This document shows positions 1 to 8,828 of a DNA stretch of 44,182 nt, piece by piece (positions within the stretch are counted from its first letter, which is position 1; each line of letters begins with the position of its first letter). The translations under genes and the position numbers were made by a program. This stretch comes from Bacteroidales bacterium (lineage in GTDB: Bacteria > Bacteroidota > Bacteroidia > Bacteroidales > DTU049). The notes beneath the pieces are model-generated. The model was not told the DNA's origin and ran no database searches. It saw nothing but the letters and a program-made list of their open reading frames with translations. The stretch lies in contig JAOAAK010000002.1 in NCBI GenBank assembly GCA_026418905.1, positions 1 through 44,182 of the forward strand, written 5' to 3'.

Positions 1-138
1 CCACCTATGGTAAAAGCTATCCAAGAACAACAGGAAATAATTAATGACCTAAAGCAACAGATTGAAACTCAAAATAAGAAAATCGAAGAATTGGAAAAAC
101 AAATTGAACGCCTTAGTAAACTCATCGAGCAGAAATGA
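1..138 (+). CDS. C-terminal end of a coiled-coil protein (probable tail-fibre/S74 chaperone-type tail), partial
   Basis: The frame is open from the window edge to TGA at 136-138 and encodes 45 residues, starting PPMVKAIQEQQEII. The sequence is a regular heptad-like run of Glu, Lys, Gln, Ile and Leu (for example KIEELEKQIERLSKLIEQ), so it is a coiled coil. In Bacteroidota a terminal 'LVKAIQEQQ...' coiled coil is typical of secreted proteins carrying the peptidase S74 intramolecular chaperone domain; that assignment is from family knowledge and only the tail is visible. A terminator follows directly, so this gene ends its transcription unit. Confidence 0.6.
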   Translation, partial: PPMVKAIQEQQEIINDLKQQIETQNKKIEELEKQIERLSKLIEQK

Positions 139-156
139 AACTTTTCTGCACCTTTT

Positions 157-183
157 AAAAGCTGCTTTTACGCAGCTTTTTTT
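157..183 (+). terminator. Rho-independent terminator after the coiled-coil gene
   Basis: A 9-bp perfect stem (157-165 AAAAGCTGC with 172-180 GCAGCTTTT) encloses a 6-nt loop and runs into a T tract ending at 183. It starts 19 nt after the stop codon at 136-138. Its 3' edge is only 6 nt from the uvrC promoter box. Confidence 0.85.
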
Positions 184-189
184 ATTATT

Positions 190-197
190 TAAATTTG
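190..197 (+). promoter_or_regulatory. Bacteroidota -7 box upstream of uvrC
   Basis: TAAATTTG matches TAnnTTTG. Only seven nt (TAAAAAA) separate it from the uvrC ATG at 205, so the mRNA would have a leader of about 3 nt. No clear -33 TTG is visible; that region is occupied by the terminator stem. Confidence 0.6.
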
Positions 198-204
198 TAA
201 AAAA

Positions 205-2025
205 ATGCCCAGGGAGGATGTCTTAAAACAAATCGAATTGCTGCCACTCAAACCTGGGGTATACCAGTTCTTTGATGAAAAGGGAAACTTGCTTTATATA
301 GGAAAAGCTCAAAATTTACGAAAAAGAGTAGCAAGTTATTTTCAAAAAGAACCCTCCTCCATCAAACTTAAATTACTTGTTAGTAAAATTAACCGTATCG
401 AATTTATCGTTGTATCATCATCTATAGATGCACTCATTCTCGAAAACAATCTTATTAAGAAGCATCAACCTAAATACAACGTATTGCTTCGTGACGATAA
501 AACTTACCCTTGGATAATCATTACTGATGAGGAGTATCCTAGAATTATTAAGACAAGAGATAAAACTTATCGCAATGCAGAATACTTTGGTCCATACCCA
601 TCTGGTCGCATGATGCATTCTATCTTAAACGTATTCGAAAGACTTTTTTACTTTCGGACATGCCAATTGAAATTAAATGAAAAAGATATTCAAAAAGGAA
701 AATTCAAACCCTGTATATCATTTCAATTGAAAAGATGCTTGGCTCCTTGCATAGGCTTACAAAGCCATGAAGATTATTTACACATGGTTCAACAGGCAAA
801 AAAAATTTTACGAGGAAATATCAAGCCGGTGCTTCAAGAAATCGAACAACAAATGAAGTCTTTTGCTGAGCGCTGGGAATTTGAAAAAGCTCAAGAGATG
901 AAAGAAAAATGGCAATTGCTTAAAGAATATCAGGCCAAATCTGTAGTTTCTTTTCCACATCTTGGTAATGTAGATGTTTTTAGTATGATACGTGATGGTG
1001 AATATGCATATGTCAATTTTTTTCGAATTGTTGAAGGCAATGTGGTGTACGGTCAATCAATCGAACTTAAATCTCGTCTTGAGGAAACAAATGAAGAACT
1101 TCTTTTATTAGCTATAGGTAATTTTTGGGCCATGATGGGAGAAAACCCAACTGAAGTCATCGTTCCCTTTCCTATTCACGCTAAAATGGATCATATCAAA
1201 TTTGTAGTTCCTAAGAAGGGTGAAAAACTTGAATTGCTTAAACTTTCCCTTAAAAATGCCACAGAGTTTAAAGAAAGACAACAGAAACAACTATTACAAA
1301 TAAACCCCGAAACATACATCGATAATTTACTTCTCAAAGTACAATCAGAATTAAATCTTTCTCAAAAACCTGTTCATATTGAATGTTTTGATATTTCAAA
1401 TTTTCAAGGAGAAGAAGCAGTTGCAGCTTGCGTTGTTTTTAAAAACGGAAAACCATCAAAATCCGAGTATAGAATTTTCCATATTAAAACTGTGACGGGT
1501 GCTAATGATTTTGCTATGGTGAAAGAATCAGTGTTTAGACGATATAAACGTTTGGTTGAGGAAAAAAAAGAGCTGCCACAATTGGTGATCATCGATGGTG
1601 GTAAGGGACAACTATCTGCTGCTCACGAAGCTATTCAAGCACTTAAATTGCAGGATCAAATCCATCTTATTGGTATTGCAAAAAAACTAGAAGAAATATT
1701 TAAGACTAATGATCCTCTTCCACTATTTCTGAATAAAAAAAGTGAGGTGCTAAAATTCATCCAGAGAATCCGTGATGAAGCCCATCGGTTTGCTTTAAAA
1801 AATCACAGAAAATACAGATCTCAACAAGTGCTTTCCTCGCAATTAAAAAGCCTTCCTGGCATTGGGGAAAAAACCGTTCAAAAACTTTTTAAATTTTTTG
1901 GTTCCTTAGAAAACATGGCAAAAGCTGATCGTTTTACTTTTATCCGACATTTTGGAGCTAATCGCGGATCGCGCATTTATGTAAATATAAAAAAAATCTT
2001 GCCAACTTTGATTAATGAAAAATAA
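205..2025 (+). CDS. uvrC: Excinuclease ABC subunit C
   Basis: UvrC makes both incisions flanking a lesion in nucleotide excision repair, with UvrA and UvrB. The 606 residues show the full architecture: an N-terminal GIY-YIG nuclease (PGVY at 17-20, YIG at 31-33, probable catalytic Glu80), four conserved cysteines (153, 170, 178, 182), a UVR motif at about 210-242, the RNase H-like 5' nuclease (Asp396 in ECFDISNF, Asp464 in IIDGGKG, His527 in DEAHRFA), and C-terminal helix-hairpin-helix repeats (LPGIGEKTVQKL) from about residue 548. The start at 205 is the only methionine that keeps the GIY-YIG domain whole, and it lies 7 nt after a -7 box. The 3' end overlaps the next gene by 11 bp, so the two are probably co-transcribed. 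Confidence 0.97.
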   Translation: MPREDVLKQIELLPLKPGVYQFFDEKGNLLYIGKAQNLRKRVASYFQKEPSSIKLKLLVSKINRIEFIVVSSSIDALILENNLIKKHQPKYNVLLRDDKTYPWIIITDEEYPRIIKTRDKTYRNAEYFGPYPSGRMMHSILNVFERLFYFRTCQLKLNEKDIQKGKFKPCISFQLKRCLAPCIGLQSHEDYLHMVQQAKKILRGNIKPVLQEIEQQMKSFAERWEFEKAQEMKEKWQLLKEYQAKSVVSFPHLGNVDVFSMIRDGEYAYVNFFRIVEGNVVYGQSIELKSRLEETNEELLLLAIGNFWAMMGENPTEVIVPFPIHAKMDHIKFVVPKKGEKLELLKLSLKNATEFKERQQKQLLQINPETYIDNLLLKVQSELNLSQKPVHIECFDISNFQGEEAVAACVVFKNGKPSKSEYRIFHIKTVTGANDFAMVKESVFRRYKRLVEEKKELPQLVIIDGGKGQLSAAHEAIQALKLQDQIHLIGIAKKLEEIFKTNDPLPLFLNKKSEVLKFIQRIRDEAHRFALKNHRKYRSQQVLSSQLKSLPGIGEKTVQKLFKFFGSLENMAKADRFTFIRHFGANRGSRIYVNIKKILPTLINEK

Positions 2026-4156
2026 TAGATGGATCTTTTGGATCGTTGCATGGACAGGTGTACTTATTTTGAGTCTTTTTTTACTCTTATCTCCTTTTCA
2101 TAATAAAAATACAATCAAAGCAACAGATTTTATTAGCGACTCAGTTGGTTTTGTCGGATTCATATACAAGATTGATTCATTGCATTGCCAACGCTTATTC
2201 TTCCTACCAGCCGAAACAAGGGAAGAAATATGTCGTGATGCTTTCTTTTTACAAAAATTTTGCGACTCACTTCTCGTGGCGGGCTATAATCTAAAAAACT
2301 CTAAACATATAGTTTGGATCTGTAAAAAACAAACTAAAATCACACAGGAGAAACTAGAGTTTCCTTGGATTATTAAGGAAAAAGATGGTTGGTTCATTTT
2401 TTCTAAAAACAAGGATATCGTTGATCATGTTCTTCAAAATTCTTCAAATGAAAATTCCTTTACAAAAGTTTATGAAAGCTTCGAAAAATTGCGCGAAAAT
2501 CATTGGTTTTTTAGAGACGATTCAATGCTTTTTTTACATCACTATAACTTTTGTTCTTGTGCGGATTTACGTTCATGGAAACGCTACATTGTTCAAGAAG
2601 ATACTATTTTATGTAATCTACAAATCGAGTGTATTAATAGTCAAATCGAATCTCCCAAAGCCACAGAGAACTTAAATAGCATATTTGTCAACATACCCTC
2701 ATTGGCTGATTGCGTATATGTTTCAGTTAAGATAAATCGTGAATTTGCGAACTGGAATAAAATTCTTCCTTTCCCTATAGTTCCTCCATGTGGATGGTTC
2801 GATATTTATCAGAAGCGTGTTTGGTTTGGATGGATTGATACAATTGATACATTAGAAAAATACAGCCAGTTCTACACCAATTTTTCTACCAACATACCTT
2901 TAAAGTTTCGTACTGATTCCCATCATTTTTATTTTTTAAACACGGCTAACAAAGTCGCGTATTGGTGTTGTGATAGTTCAGTTCTTCAAGACATTCTACA
3001 ACTTGTAAGTTTCGGCAACAACTTGCTAAAACGCAATAGGTTTTTAAGTGTTTTGTCCCGCATTCCATCTTCGTTTCTTGAAGTTCACGTTGCGTTGGAA
3101 GAATTTCCCAGATGGAAGATTCATCATGTTTTGTTCAACAGAAATATTTGTTCATATTCACGTCTTAAAAATTCAACACCAGACGACTTTTTATTACCTC
3201 CTCACTTTTTTTGTAAAGTTGTTCAACATCCAAATGATGCTTATATACTTTTGCATGGTCAAGACGGATTTGCATACATTCTTACGCCATCACAACACAA
3301 ATTAGTCAAACTTTTATCGCTCATTCCAAGAATTTCTAATGCATATGTTTTTTCATCGTCTACGTCAGAAAAGTTATTTGTCCTCTTAGACTCAAACCAA
3401 TTGTTTTACATTCAGAATAGCAAGAAAAATTCTGTACCAGGTAAATTGAATTTGCATGATGCTATACCTCAAACTATTTCTGCCATATACTTAAAAAATC
3501 CTCCAGGTTGGCGAATTGTTTTTTTAAATAAAAAGGGAAATTTAGTAAATATTCAATTATCAGGATTACCTTCTTCTGGCTGGAAACCGAAGTTGCCAAA
3601 AGTTTCTAGTAATCCACTTATCATGGGAAATGATGAATATTATTTCGTTAAGGACAAAAACTTTATTTACATCTTGAACCGTACTGGTAAACAAATTTAT
3701 AAAGGAACAATATTTTCATCATTTTACTTTTCGGGTGATTCAACATGGTGGATTGGGCAGGAAAAAAAACTGTTTATTTTTTACAAAAAGAAAATTCAAA
3801 AATTTTCTTTACCCTCATCCGTAGAAGATCTTGAAATATTACATGCATCTGCTCATGGAGCTGCTATCTCGAACAATCAAAATCTCCTTATTACTAATGA
3901 TTTTATCCATTGGAAAAAATATTTTCTACCTTTTAAGAACAACGAGATAACAAAAATTTTAATAAGAAAAATTCAAAATGAATGGAAAGGGTACGTTCTT
4001 CTTAAAACAAGTCAGCTTTATGCTTTTCAAGTAGACTTAAAAGATGATCGTATCACGATTGAAAACTATTATGATACTTACGCTGATATCTGTTATGATA
4101 ACTATCATGTTTTTGGTATTCTTTTCAATCGTAATGCTATCAGAAAACTAAACTGA
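2015..4156 (+). CDS. Membrane-anchored protein of unknown function with propeller-like C-terminal half
   Basis: Its 713 residues begin with a single N-terminal transmembrane segment or uncleaved signal (WIFWIVAWTGVLILSLFL), placing the rest in the periplasm. The first half (to about 370) has no motif I recognise. The second half has repeated short beta-strand patterns such as YILLHGQDGFAYIL, KLFVLLDSNQLFYI, WRIVFLNKKGNLVNI and NFIYILNRTGKQIY, which look like blades of a WD/PQQ-type propeller. The overall plan recalls Bacteroidota proteins annotated DUF3352, but that link is weak. It starts inside the last codons of uvrC (11-bp overlap), so it probably depends on the uvrC promoter. Cysteine is unusually frequent for an exported protein. 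Confidence 0.75.
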   Translation: MKNNRWIFWIVAWTGVLILSLFLLLSPFHNKNTIKATDFISDSVGFVGFIYKIDSLHCQRLFFLPAETREEICRDAFFLQKFCDSLLVAGYNLKNSKHIVWICKKQTKITQEKLEFPWIIKEKDGWFIFSKNKDIVDHVLQNSSNENSFTKVYESFEKLRENHWFFRDDSMLFLHHYNFCSCADLRSWKRYIVQEDTILCNLQIECINSQIESPKATENLNSIFVNIPSLADCVYVSVKINREFANWNKILPFPIVPPCGWFDIYQKRVWFGWIDTIDTLEKYSQFYTNFSTNIPLKFRTDSHHFYFLNTANKVAYWCCDSSVLQDILQLVSFGNNLLKRNRFLSVLSRIPSSFLEVHVALEEFPRWKIHHVLFNRNICSYSRLKNSTPDDFLLPPHFFCKVVQHPNDAYILLHGQDGFAYILTPSQHKLVKLLSLIPRISNAYVFSSSTSEKLFVLLDSNQLFYIQNSKKNSVPGKLNLHDAIPQTISAIYLKNPPGWRIVFLNKKGNLVNIQLSGLPSSGWKPKLPKVSSNPLIMGNDEYYFVKDKNFIYILNRTGKQIYKGTIFSSFYFSGDSTWWIGQEKKLFIFYKKKIQKFSLPSSVEDLEILHASAHGAAISNNQNLLITNDFIHWKKYFLPFKNNEITKILIRKIQNEWKGYVLLKTSQLYAFQVDLKDDRITIENYYDTYADICYDNYHVFGILFNRNAIRKLN

Positions 4157-4244
4157 TATATAATATAAATTTTAATCTTTTATGTTTTTTTTTAAAATTT
4201 GCAACGTTTACATAAGAAAAAAGTCTAATGTAAAAATCACTTTT

Positions 4245-5828
4245 ATGAAAAAACAAAAATGGATTTTACTTTTAACCGTTATGTTGTTTTTTTCTTGTGT
4301 TAAGGAAGAATTTGATTTGGACAGGCTAGGAACTACTGATTGGAATCCCAACGTTGCAGCTCCTTTGATCAATACAGAAATGTCGATGTGGGATGTGTTG
4401 ATGGACTATGATTCTAATGAAGTGTTTGTAATTGATTCCAACAAACTTTTATACCTCGTTTACGATGGATATTATCAAAGCCCTTCTGCTGAAAATTTTA
4501 TTCAATTATCTGATCAGTTTATTTCCAACAATCAAAACTTAGTAATTCCTGGTGGACCTTTAAATGGACTTTATACTTACACGATTAACACGTACATAGA
4601 CCTATCTCTTCCCAACGGAATCATATTAGACAGTGTCTTTCTAAAGCAAGGAACTCTGCAGGTTAATTTAAATTCTACACTCAATTATCCGTCCATGTGT
4701 GTCATTTCTTTTGGCAACTCAACCCAAAACGGACAACCTTTTGCTGATACGCTTATTTATACCATTCCGTCTGGTTCATCTTCACATAATCTAACAGGAA
4801 CCAAACTTGTTTTTGATCCAAACAACCCAAATAGGTTACCCGTAAATATTACTCTATACGTTCAAGGCAATGGCAATCCTAACCTTTCTCCTTATTTTTT
4901 AAATTTTGCATTTTCAATAAGTAATCTACGTTTTTCAAGAATTCATGGATACTTGGGGCAGTTCTCTATTTCCAATAACATGGATACTCTTAGTTTTCGG
5001 ATCTACAACAGTGCTATTACTGGAATTATTTATTGGGAAGATCCTCGCTTATACATTAATTTAAAAAATTCATTTGGTATCCCTTTTGATGCTTCTTTCA
5101 TTTACTTGGCCACGCAACGAACCATTCCCCCTTACAATTCTGTAAATATTACTGGCCCAGGAATACCTAACCCATGGCATATATCTTTCCCTTCGTCGTT
5201 CGGTCAAACATCTGTTTCTTCGTTGAATATTAACAAAAACAATTCTAATTTAAGTAATGCTCTTGCTATCATGCCACAAAAACTACTGAGTGTAATAGAT
5301 GCTAGCGCCAACCCAAATGGCAACATTGTAAAAAACTTCGCTCTCGACACAAGCCGTATTCACATTTATGGACGTGCAGAATTTCCTTTTTTCGGATATG
5401 CTCACGGCTTTGTTCTAGCAGATACTATTCCTATTACTTTTCCTGATACACTTAACAACGTAGAATGGATACTTTTTAGGCTTTATACAAAAAATGGGTT
5501 TCCTGTAGATGCAAACATTCAATTGTATTTTCTTGATTCTTTGAATCATTTGAAAGACTCTCTTATATCGTCCTCTCAAACTTTAATTTTAAGCGCTTTT
5601 ACAAGTGGACCTCCCGACTACATCGTAACTCAACCTCAGGAAAAAATGTTAGATGTTGTTTTTCCTAAACAAAGAGTTCAGAACCTGTTAGGAACTAGGA
5701 AAGTAATTATTAAAGCTCGGTTAAATACTCAGAACTCCCCAAATGCAATCATTAAGATATATGCTCATTACAGACTTAAAGTACGATTGAGTATGCAAGT
5801 ACAGTTTAAATTTTCTTCTAATTTCTAA
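4245..5828 (+). CDS. Surface lipoprotein of unknown function
   Basis: The frame extends upstream to 4182, but I choose ATG 4245 because it gives a classical lipoprotein signal peptide: MKKQK, a hydrophobic stretch, and lipobox LFFSC with Cys18. The resulting protein has 527 residues. After the Cys come acidic residues (VKEEFDLD), the sort of +2 region found in Bacteroidota surface lipoproteins. The mature N-terminus (WNPNVAAPLINTEMSMWDVL) matches my memory of a family of large Bacteroidota lipoproteins with no known activity. The body is rich in beta-prone Asn/Ser/Thr segments. It is followed after 23 nt by a DUF5723 gene, and I infer the two form a pair. No promoter with a perfect TAnnTTTG box lies in the 88-nt gap upstream, so it may be read from uvrC. 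Confidence 0.8.
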   Translation: MKKQKWILLLTVMLFFSCVKEEFDLDRLGTTDWNPNVAAPLINTEMSMWDVLMDYDSNEVFVIDSNKLLYLVYDGYYQSPSAENFIQLSDQFISNNQNLVIPGGPLNGLYTYTINTYIDLSLPNGIILDSVFLKQGTLQVNLNSTLNYPSMCVISFGNSTQNGQPFADTLIYTIPSGSSSHNLTGTKLVFDPNNPNRLPVNITLYVQGNGNPNLSPYFLNFAFSISNLRFSRIHGYLGQFSISNNMDTLSFRIYNSAITGIIYWEDPRLYINLKNSFGIPFDASFIYLATQRTIPPYNSVNITGPGIPNPWHISFPSSFGQTSVSSLNINKNNSNLSNALAIMPQKLLSVIDASANPNGNIVKNFALDTSRIHIYGRAEFPFFGYAHGFVLADTIPITFPDTLNNVEWILFRLYTKNGFPVDANIQLYFLDSLNHLKDSLISSSQTLILSAFTSGPPDYIVTQPQEKMLDVVFPKQRVQNLLGTRKVIIKARLNTQNSPNAIIKIYAHYRLKVRLSMQVQFKFSSNF

Positions 5829-5838
5829 CTATAAAAAT

Positions 5839-5843
5839 GGAGG
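5839..5843 (+). promoter_or_regulatory. Shine-Dalgarno site that decides the start of the DUF5723 gene
   Basis: GGAGG lies 8 nt before ATG 5852. It overlaps the alternative in-frame ATG at 5837, which would put five extra residues (MEDIT) before the signal peptide. Strong Shine-Dalgarno sites are rare in this window, so this one is informative. Confidence 0.6.
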
Positions 5844-5851
5844 ATATTACT

Positions 5852-7276
5852 ATGAAAAAAATATTTGTAATCGCCATCATGTTTCAATTGATTTTCGTTT
5901 TGAATTCACAAAACGACTTGATTATTCACGGATTAAATATCATACCTCAGTCTACATATTTAAATCCCTCCTTCGTTCCTCAATGTAAGGTTCATGTTGG
6001 TTTACCTTTCCTCTCAAGTTTTTATTTGGATCTTGGGCACAATGGATTTAACGCACAAGATGTTTTATCAATTAGTCAGCAAGATTCCGTCATCATCAAT
6101 ATGAACTCATTATTGGATAAACTCAAGAAAAACAATCTCGTATTTACTAACCTTAATTTTGAGTTCTTCTCTATGGGCTTTAAATTGAAACAGAAACATT
6201 ATTTCAATTTTTACCTGGCTGAAAAATTCGGAGTTCGAATGTATTATCCTCGTGATCTTATTGAATTTATATACAAAGGAAATGGTGCACTACTGGACGA
6301 AAAAATGCATATAGGTCGTCTGAGTTTAAACTTCATGCATTATAGAGAATATGCGTTGGGATATGCGTATCTATGGAAGAATAATCTGTATTTAGGAGGT
6401 CGGATAAAATTTTTGTTTGGTAAATCTAACTTCCATACTCGGAAATTAGACGCTTCCCTGACTACCACTTCTCCTTTCTTCGATATTACAGCCCAAGCTG
6501 ATATTGACCTTAGAAGTAGCGGATTATTTGGTTACGACAGCACCAATGAATTTGATGGTCGTGAATACCTCATGAATACAAAAAACTTTGGCTTAGGTAT
6601 TGACGCTGGAGCCACATATAAATACAACGACAAGTTCACATTTGCTGCATCAATAGTTGATTTTGGCTACATTCGCTGGAAAACTAACACGACCAATTTC
6701 GTGAATCATAATCCAAATGCTACATTTACTTTTTCTGGAATTGACATTAGCGATTTTGTTGGAGATAGAGATTCTACCGATACCATTAATATGGAAGATA
6801 AACTAAACGCTATTAAGGATTCTATATTTGACATATTTAAAATCGATACCAATTATAACGCCTACACCACCATGCTTAACACCAAAATACATTTAAGTGG
6901 CTTTTATCAATTGACTAAAAACGACAAAATCTCCGCAATTCTTCGCATCTGGTTTTACGATAAGGGACTTCATCCAGCTCTGAGCGTGTCATACCTAAGA
7001 AGATTGGGCAATGTATTCAATATATCTGCATCTTATTCTATCACTAATAGCAATTATACAAATCTTGGTTTAGGTTTTTCTCTCAAACCTGGTTTCTTCC
7101 AAATTTATCTCTTAACTGACAATATTCTTTCTCCTTTTATCTGGAACAAATATGTATGGGATGGTGGTAACAGTAGTATTTCATTACCTAGAAACTGGAA
7201 ATATATGAACGTTCATTTTGGAATTAATCTGGTTTTTGGCTGCAAACCACCCAAAGATTACATTCCAATTTTTTAA
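5852..7276 (+). CDS. DUF5723 family protein (probable outer-membrane or surface beta protein)
   Basis: From ATG 5852 the protein has 474 residues and starts with a cleavable signal peptide (MKKIFVIAIMFQLIFVLNSQ). The region after it (TYLNPSFVPQCKVHVGLPFL, then SSFYLDLGHNGF) matches the conserved N-terminus of the Bacteroidota family DUF5723, as I remember it. The remainder alternates amphipathic strands ending in aromatic residues, and the C-terminus (MNVHFGINLVFGCK) looks like the last strands of an outer-membrane beta barrel. Function is not known. It directly follows a lipoprotein gene, so the two products may meet at the outer membrane; that is inference. The start is supported by GGAGG at 5839-5843. 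Confidence 0.8.
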   Translation: MKKIFVIAIMFQLIFVLNSQNDLIIHGLNIIPQSTYLNPSFVPQCKVHVGLPFLSSFYLDLGHNGFNAQDVLSISQQDSVIINMNSLLDKLKKNNLVFTNLNFEFFSMGFKLKQKHYFNFYLAEKFGVRMYYPRDLIEFIYKGNGALLDEKMHIGRLSLNFMHYREYALGYAYLWKNNLYLGGRIKFLFGKSNFHTRKLDASLTTTSPFFDITAQADIDLRSSGLFGYDSTNEFDGREYLMNTKNFGLGIDAGATYKYNDKFTFAASIVDFGYIRWKTNTTNFVNHNPNATFTFSGIDISDFVGDRDSTDTINMEDKLNAIKDSIFDIFKIDTNYNAYTTMLNTKIHLSGFYQLTKNDKISAILRIWFYDKGLHPALSVSYLRRLGNVFNISASYSITNSNYTNLGLGFSLKPGFFQIYLLTDNILSPFIWNKYVWDGGNSSISLPRNWKYMNVHFGINLVFGCKPPKDYIPIF

Positions 7277-7289
7277 TAATTTTTTTCTT

Positions 7290-7297
7290 TATTTTTG
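7290..7297 (+). promoter_or_regulatory. -7 box for the POT transporter gene
   Basis: TATTTTTG matches TAnnTTTG and lies 19 nt before ATG 7317, giving a leader of about 15 nt. It begins 13 nt after the preceding stop codon. Confidence 0.55.
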
Positions 7298-7316
7298 CTT
7301 TCTAAACTAGACCCAT

Positions 7317-8828
7317 ATGAAAATACCTAAAGGTTTAATCCCTTCGGCGCTTGCCAATATGGGTGAGCGTTTTGGTTTTTACACCATGATGGCCATACTC
7401 GTTTTGTTTTTGGAAGCTAAATTTAACCTTGGAAAATCTTGGAATGGCATTATTTATTCCGTGTTTTACGCTTCCATCTACTTGCTTGCTCTTGTTGGAG
7501 GAATCATTGCCGACAGAACAAGAAATTACAAAGGAACCATCTTAATTGGTTTACTAGTGATGTCTCTAGGATACGTACTCATGGCTTTCCCAACACCAAT
7601 ACGTTCTGACCAACAAGCACTATTTTTAATCATCACCTTGTTAGGACTTTTTACGATTGCATTTGGAAATGGCCTATTTAAAGGTAATTTACAAGCACTT
7701 GTAGGTCAAATGTATGATAATGATGAATTTAAACCCTATCGTGATCGAGGATATCAAATATTTTATTTATTTATTAACGTGGGTGCTTTTTTTGCACCTC
7801 TTGCTGCTACAGGAGTTAGAAATTGGTGGCTTCATAGTCACGGTTTTGCATATAAATCTGAATTACCATCTCTATGTCATTCCTACCTTGACGGAAAACT
7901 AGCTGCAGAGGATATTCAGAAATTTGAAACCTTTGCACGGGAAGTTTCTCTCAACGGCCAATTTTCATCCCTGCAAGAATTTGCTACCAATTACTTGGAT
8001 GTTTTCGTTAAAGGATACCACTATGCTTTTATTGTGTCTGTTCTTGCCATGCTTATTTCTCTTCTTATTTACCTTGCTTACAAAAAATTCTTTCCTGACG
8101 TTCGTAAGCATGAAACAACTACCCAAGATAGCTCTGTTCGAGAAATTCCTGTCATGTCCAAAGAAGAAATTCGTCAGAGAATTTACGCATTGCTCGCTGT
8201 CTACGCAATTGTAATATTCTTCTGGTTTAGCTTTCATCAAAATGGTTTAACTCTAACTTATTTTGCCAAAGAATACACTCATCTCGAATTGTGGGGCTTC
8301 CCTCTAACGGCTGAAATCTTTCAATCCATCAATCCCCTTTTCATCATTGTTCTAACCCCTATTATAATAGCATTTTTTGGTTTTCTCTCAAAGAAGAACA
8401 TGGAACCTTCTACTCCCAAAAAAATAGCCATAGGTATGTTTATTGCAGCCCTTGCTTACTTACTCATGATGATTGGTTCATTCAACCTACCACCTCGTTA
8501 TGAAATTCAAAGCGTAGTTCCTGAAGAACTTAAAGTAACACCATGGTTACTTATTGGAACATATTTTATTTTGACTGTTGCTGAATTGTTTATAAGTCCT
8601 TTGGGTATCTCATTTGTATCCAAAGTTGCTCCACCCCAATATCAAGGATTGATGCAAGGCGGTTGGCTTGGCGCAACAGCTATTGGAAATCAACTTTTAT
8701 TCATTGGTGGATTGCTTTACGCTAATGTGCCTTTATGGATTACATGGCTGACATTCGTAGTGGTATGTCTTCTTTCCATGCTTACCATGATCATGATGCT
8801 ACGATGGTTAGAAAAATTTGCTAAGTAA
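7317..8828 (+). CDS. POT/PTR family proton-dependent oligopeptide transporter
   Basis: This is a 503-residue polytopic inner-membrane protein of the POT (PTR2) branch of the major facilitator superfamily, which imports di- and tripeptides with protons. The first helix carries the family signature in altered form: NMGERFGFY, where most POT proteins have ExxERFxYY, so the first Glu is Asn. The loop after helices 2-3 has GGIIADR, and a second POT-like region lies at FGNGLFKGNLQALVG. Late helices include AELFISPLGISFVSKVAP, which matches the second PTR2 signature region. About 12-14 hydrophobic segments are visible. Its stop codon abuts the next ATG at 8829, so the two are one operon. Substrate is inferred from family only. 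Confidence 0.9.
   Translation: MKIPKGLIPSALANMGERFGFYTMMAILVLFLEAKFNLGKSWNGIIYSVFYASIYLLALVGGIIADRTRNYKGTILIGLLVMSLGYVLMAFPTPIRSDQQALFLIITLLGLFTIAFGNGLFKGNLQALVGQMYDNDEFKPYRDRGYQIFYLFINVGAFFAPLAATGVRNWWLHSHGFAYKSELPSLCHSYLDGKLAAEDIQKFETFAREVSLNGQFSSLQEFATNYLDVFVKGYHYAFIVSVLAMLISLLIYLAYKKFFPDVRKHETTTQDSSVREIPVMSKEEIRQRIYALLAVYAIVIFFWFSFHQNGLTLTYFAKEYTHLELWGFPLTAEIFQSINPLFIIVLTPIIIAFFGFLSKKNMEPSTPKKIAIGMFIAALAYLLMMIGSFNLPPRYEIQSVVPEELKVTPWLLIGTYFILTVAELFISPLGISFVSKVAPPQYQGLMQGGWLGATAIGNQLLFIGGLLYANVPLWITWLTFVVVCLLSMLTMIMMLRWLEKFAK

Noticed and set aside
4182-4244. Upstream start for the lipoprotein gene
   Set aside because: It would bury the lipoprotein signal peptide 21 residues inside the protein.
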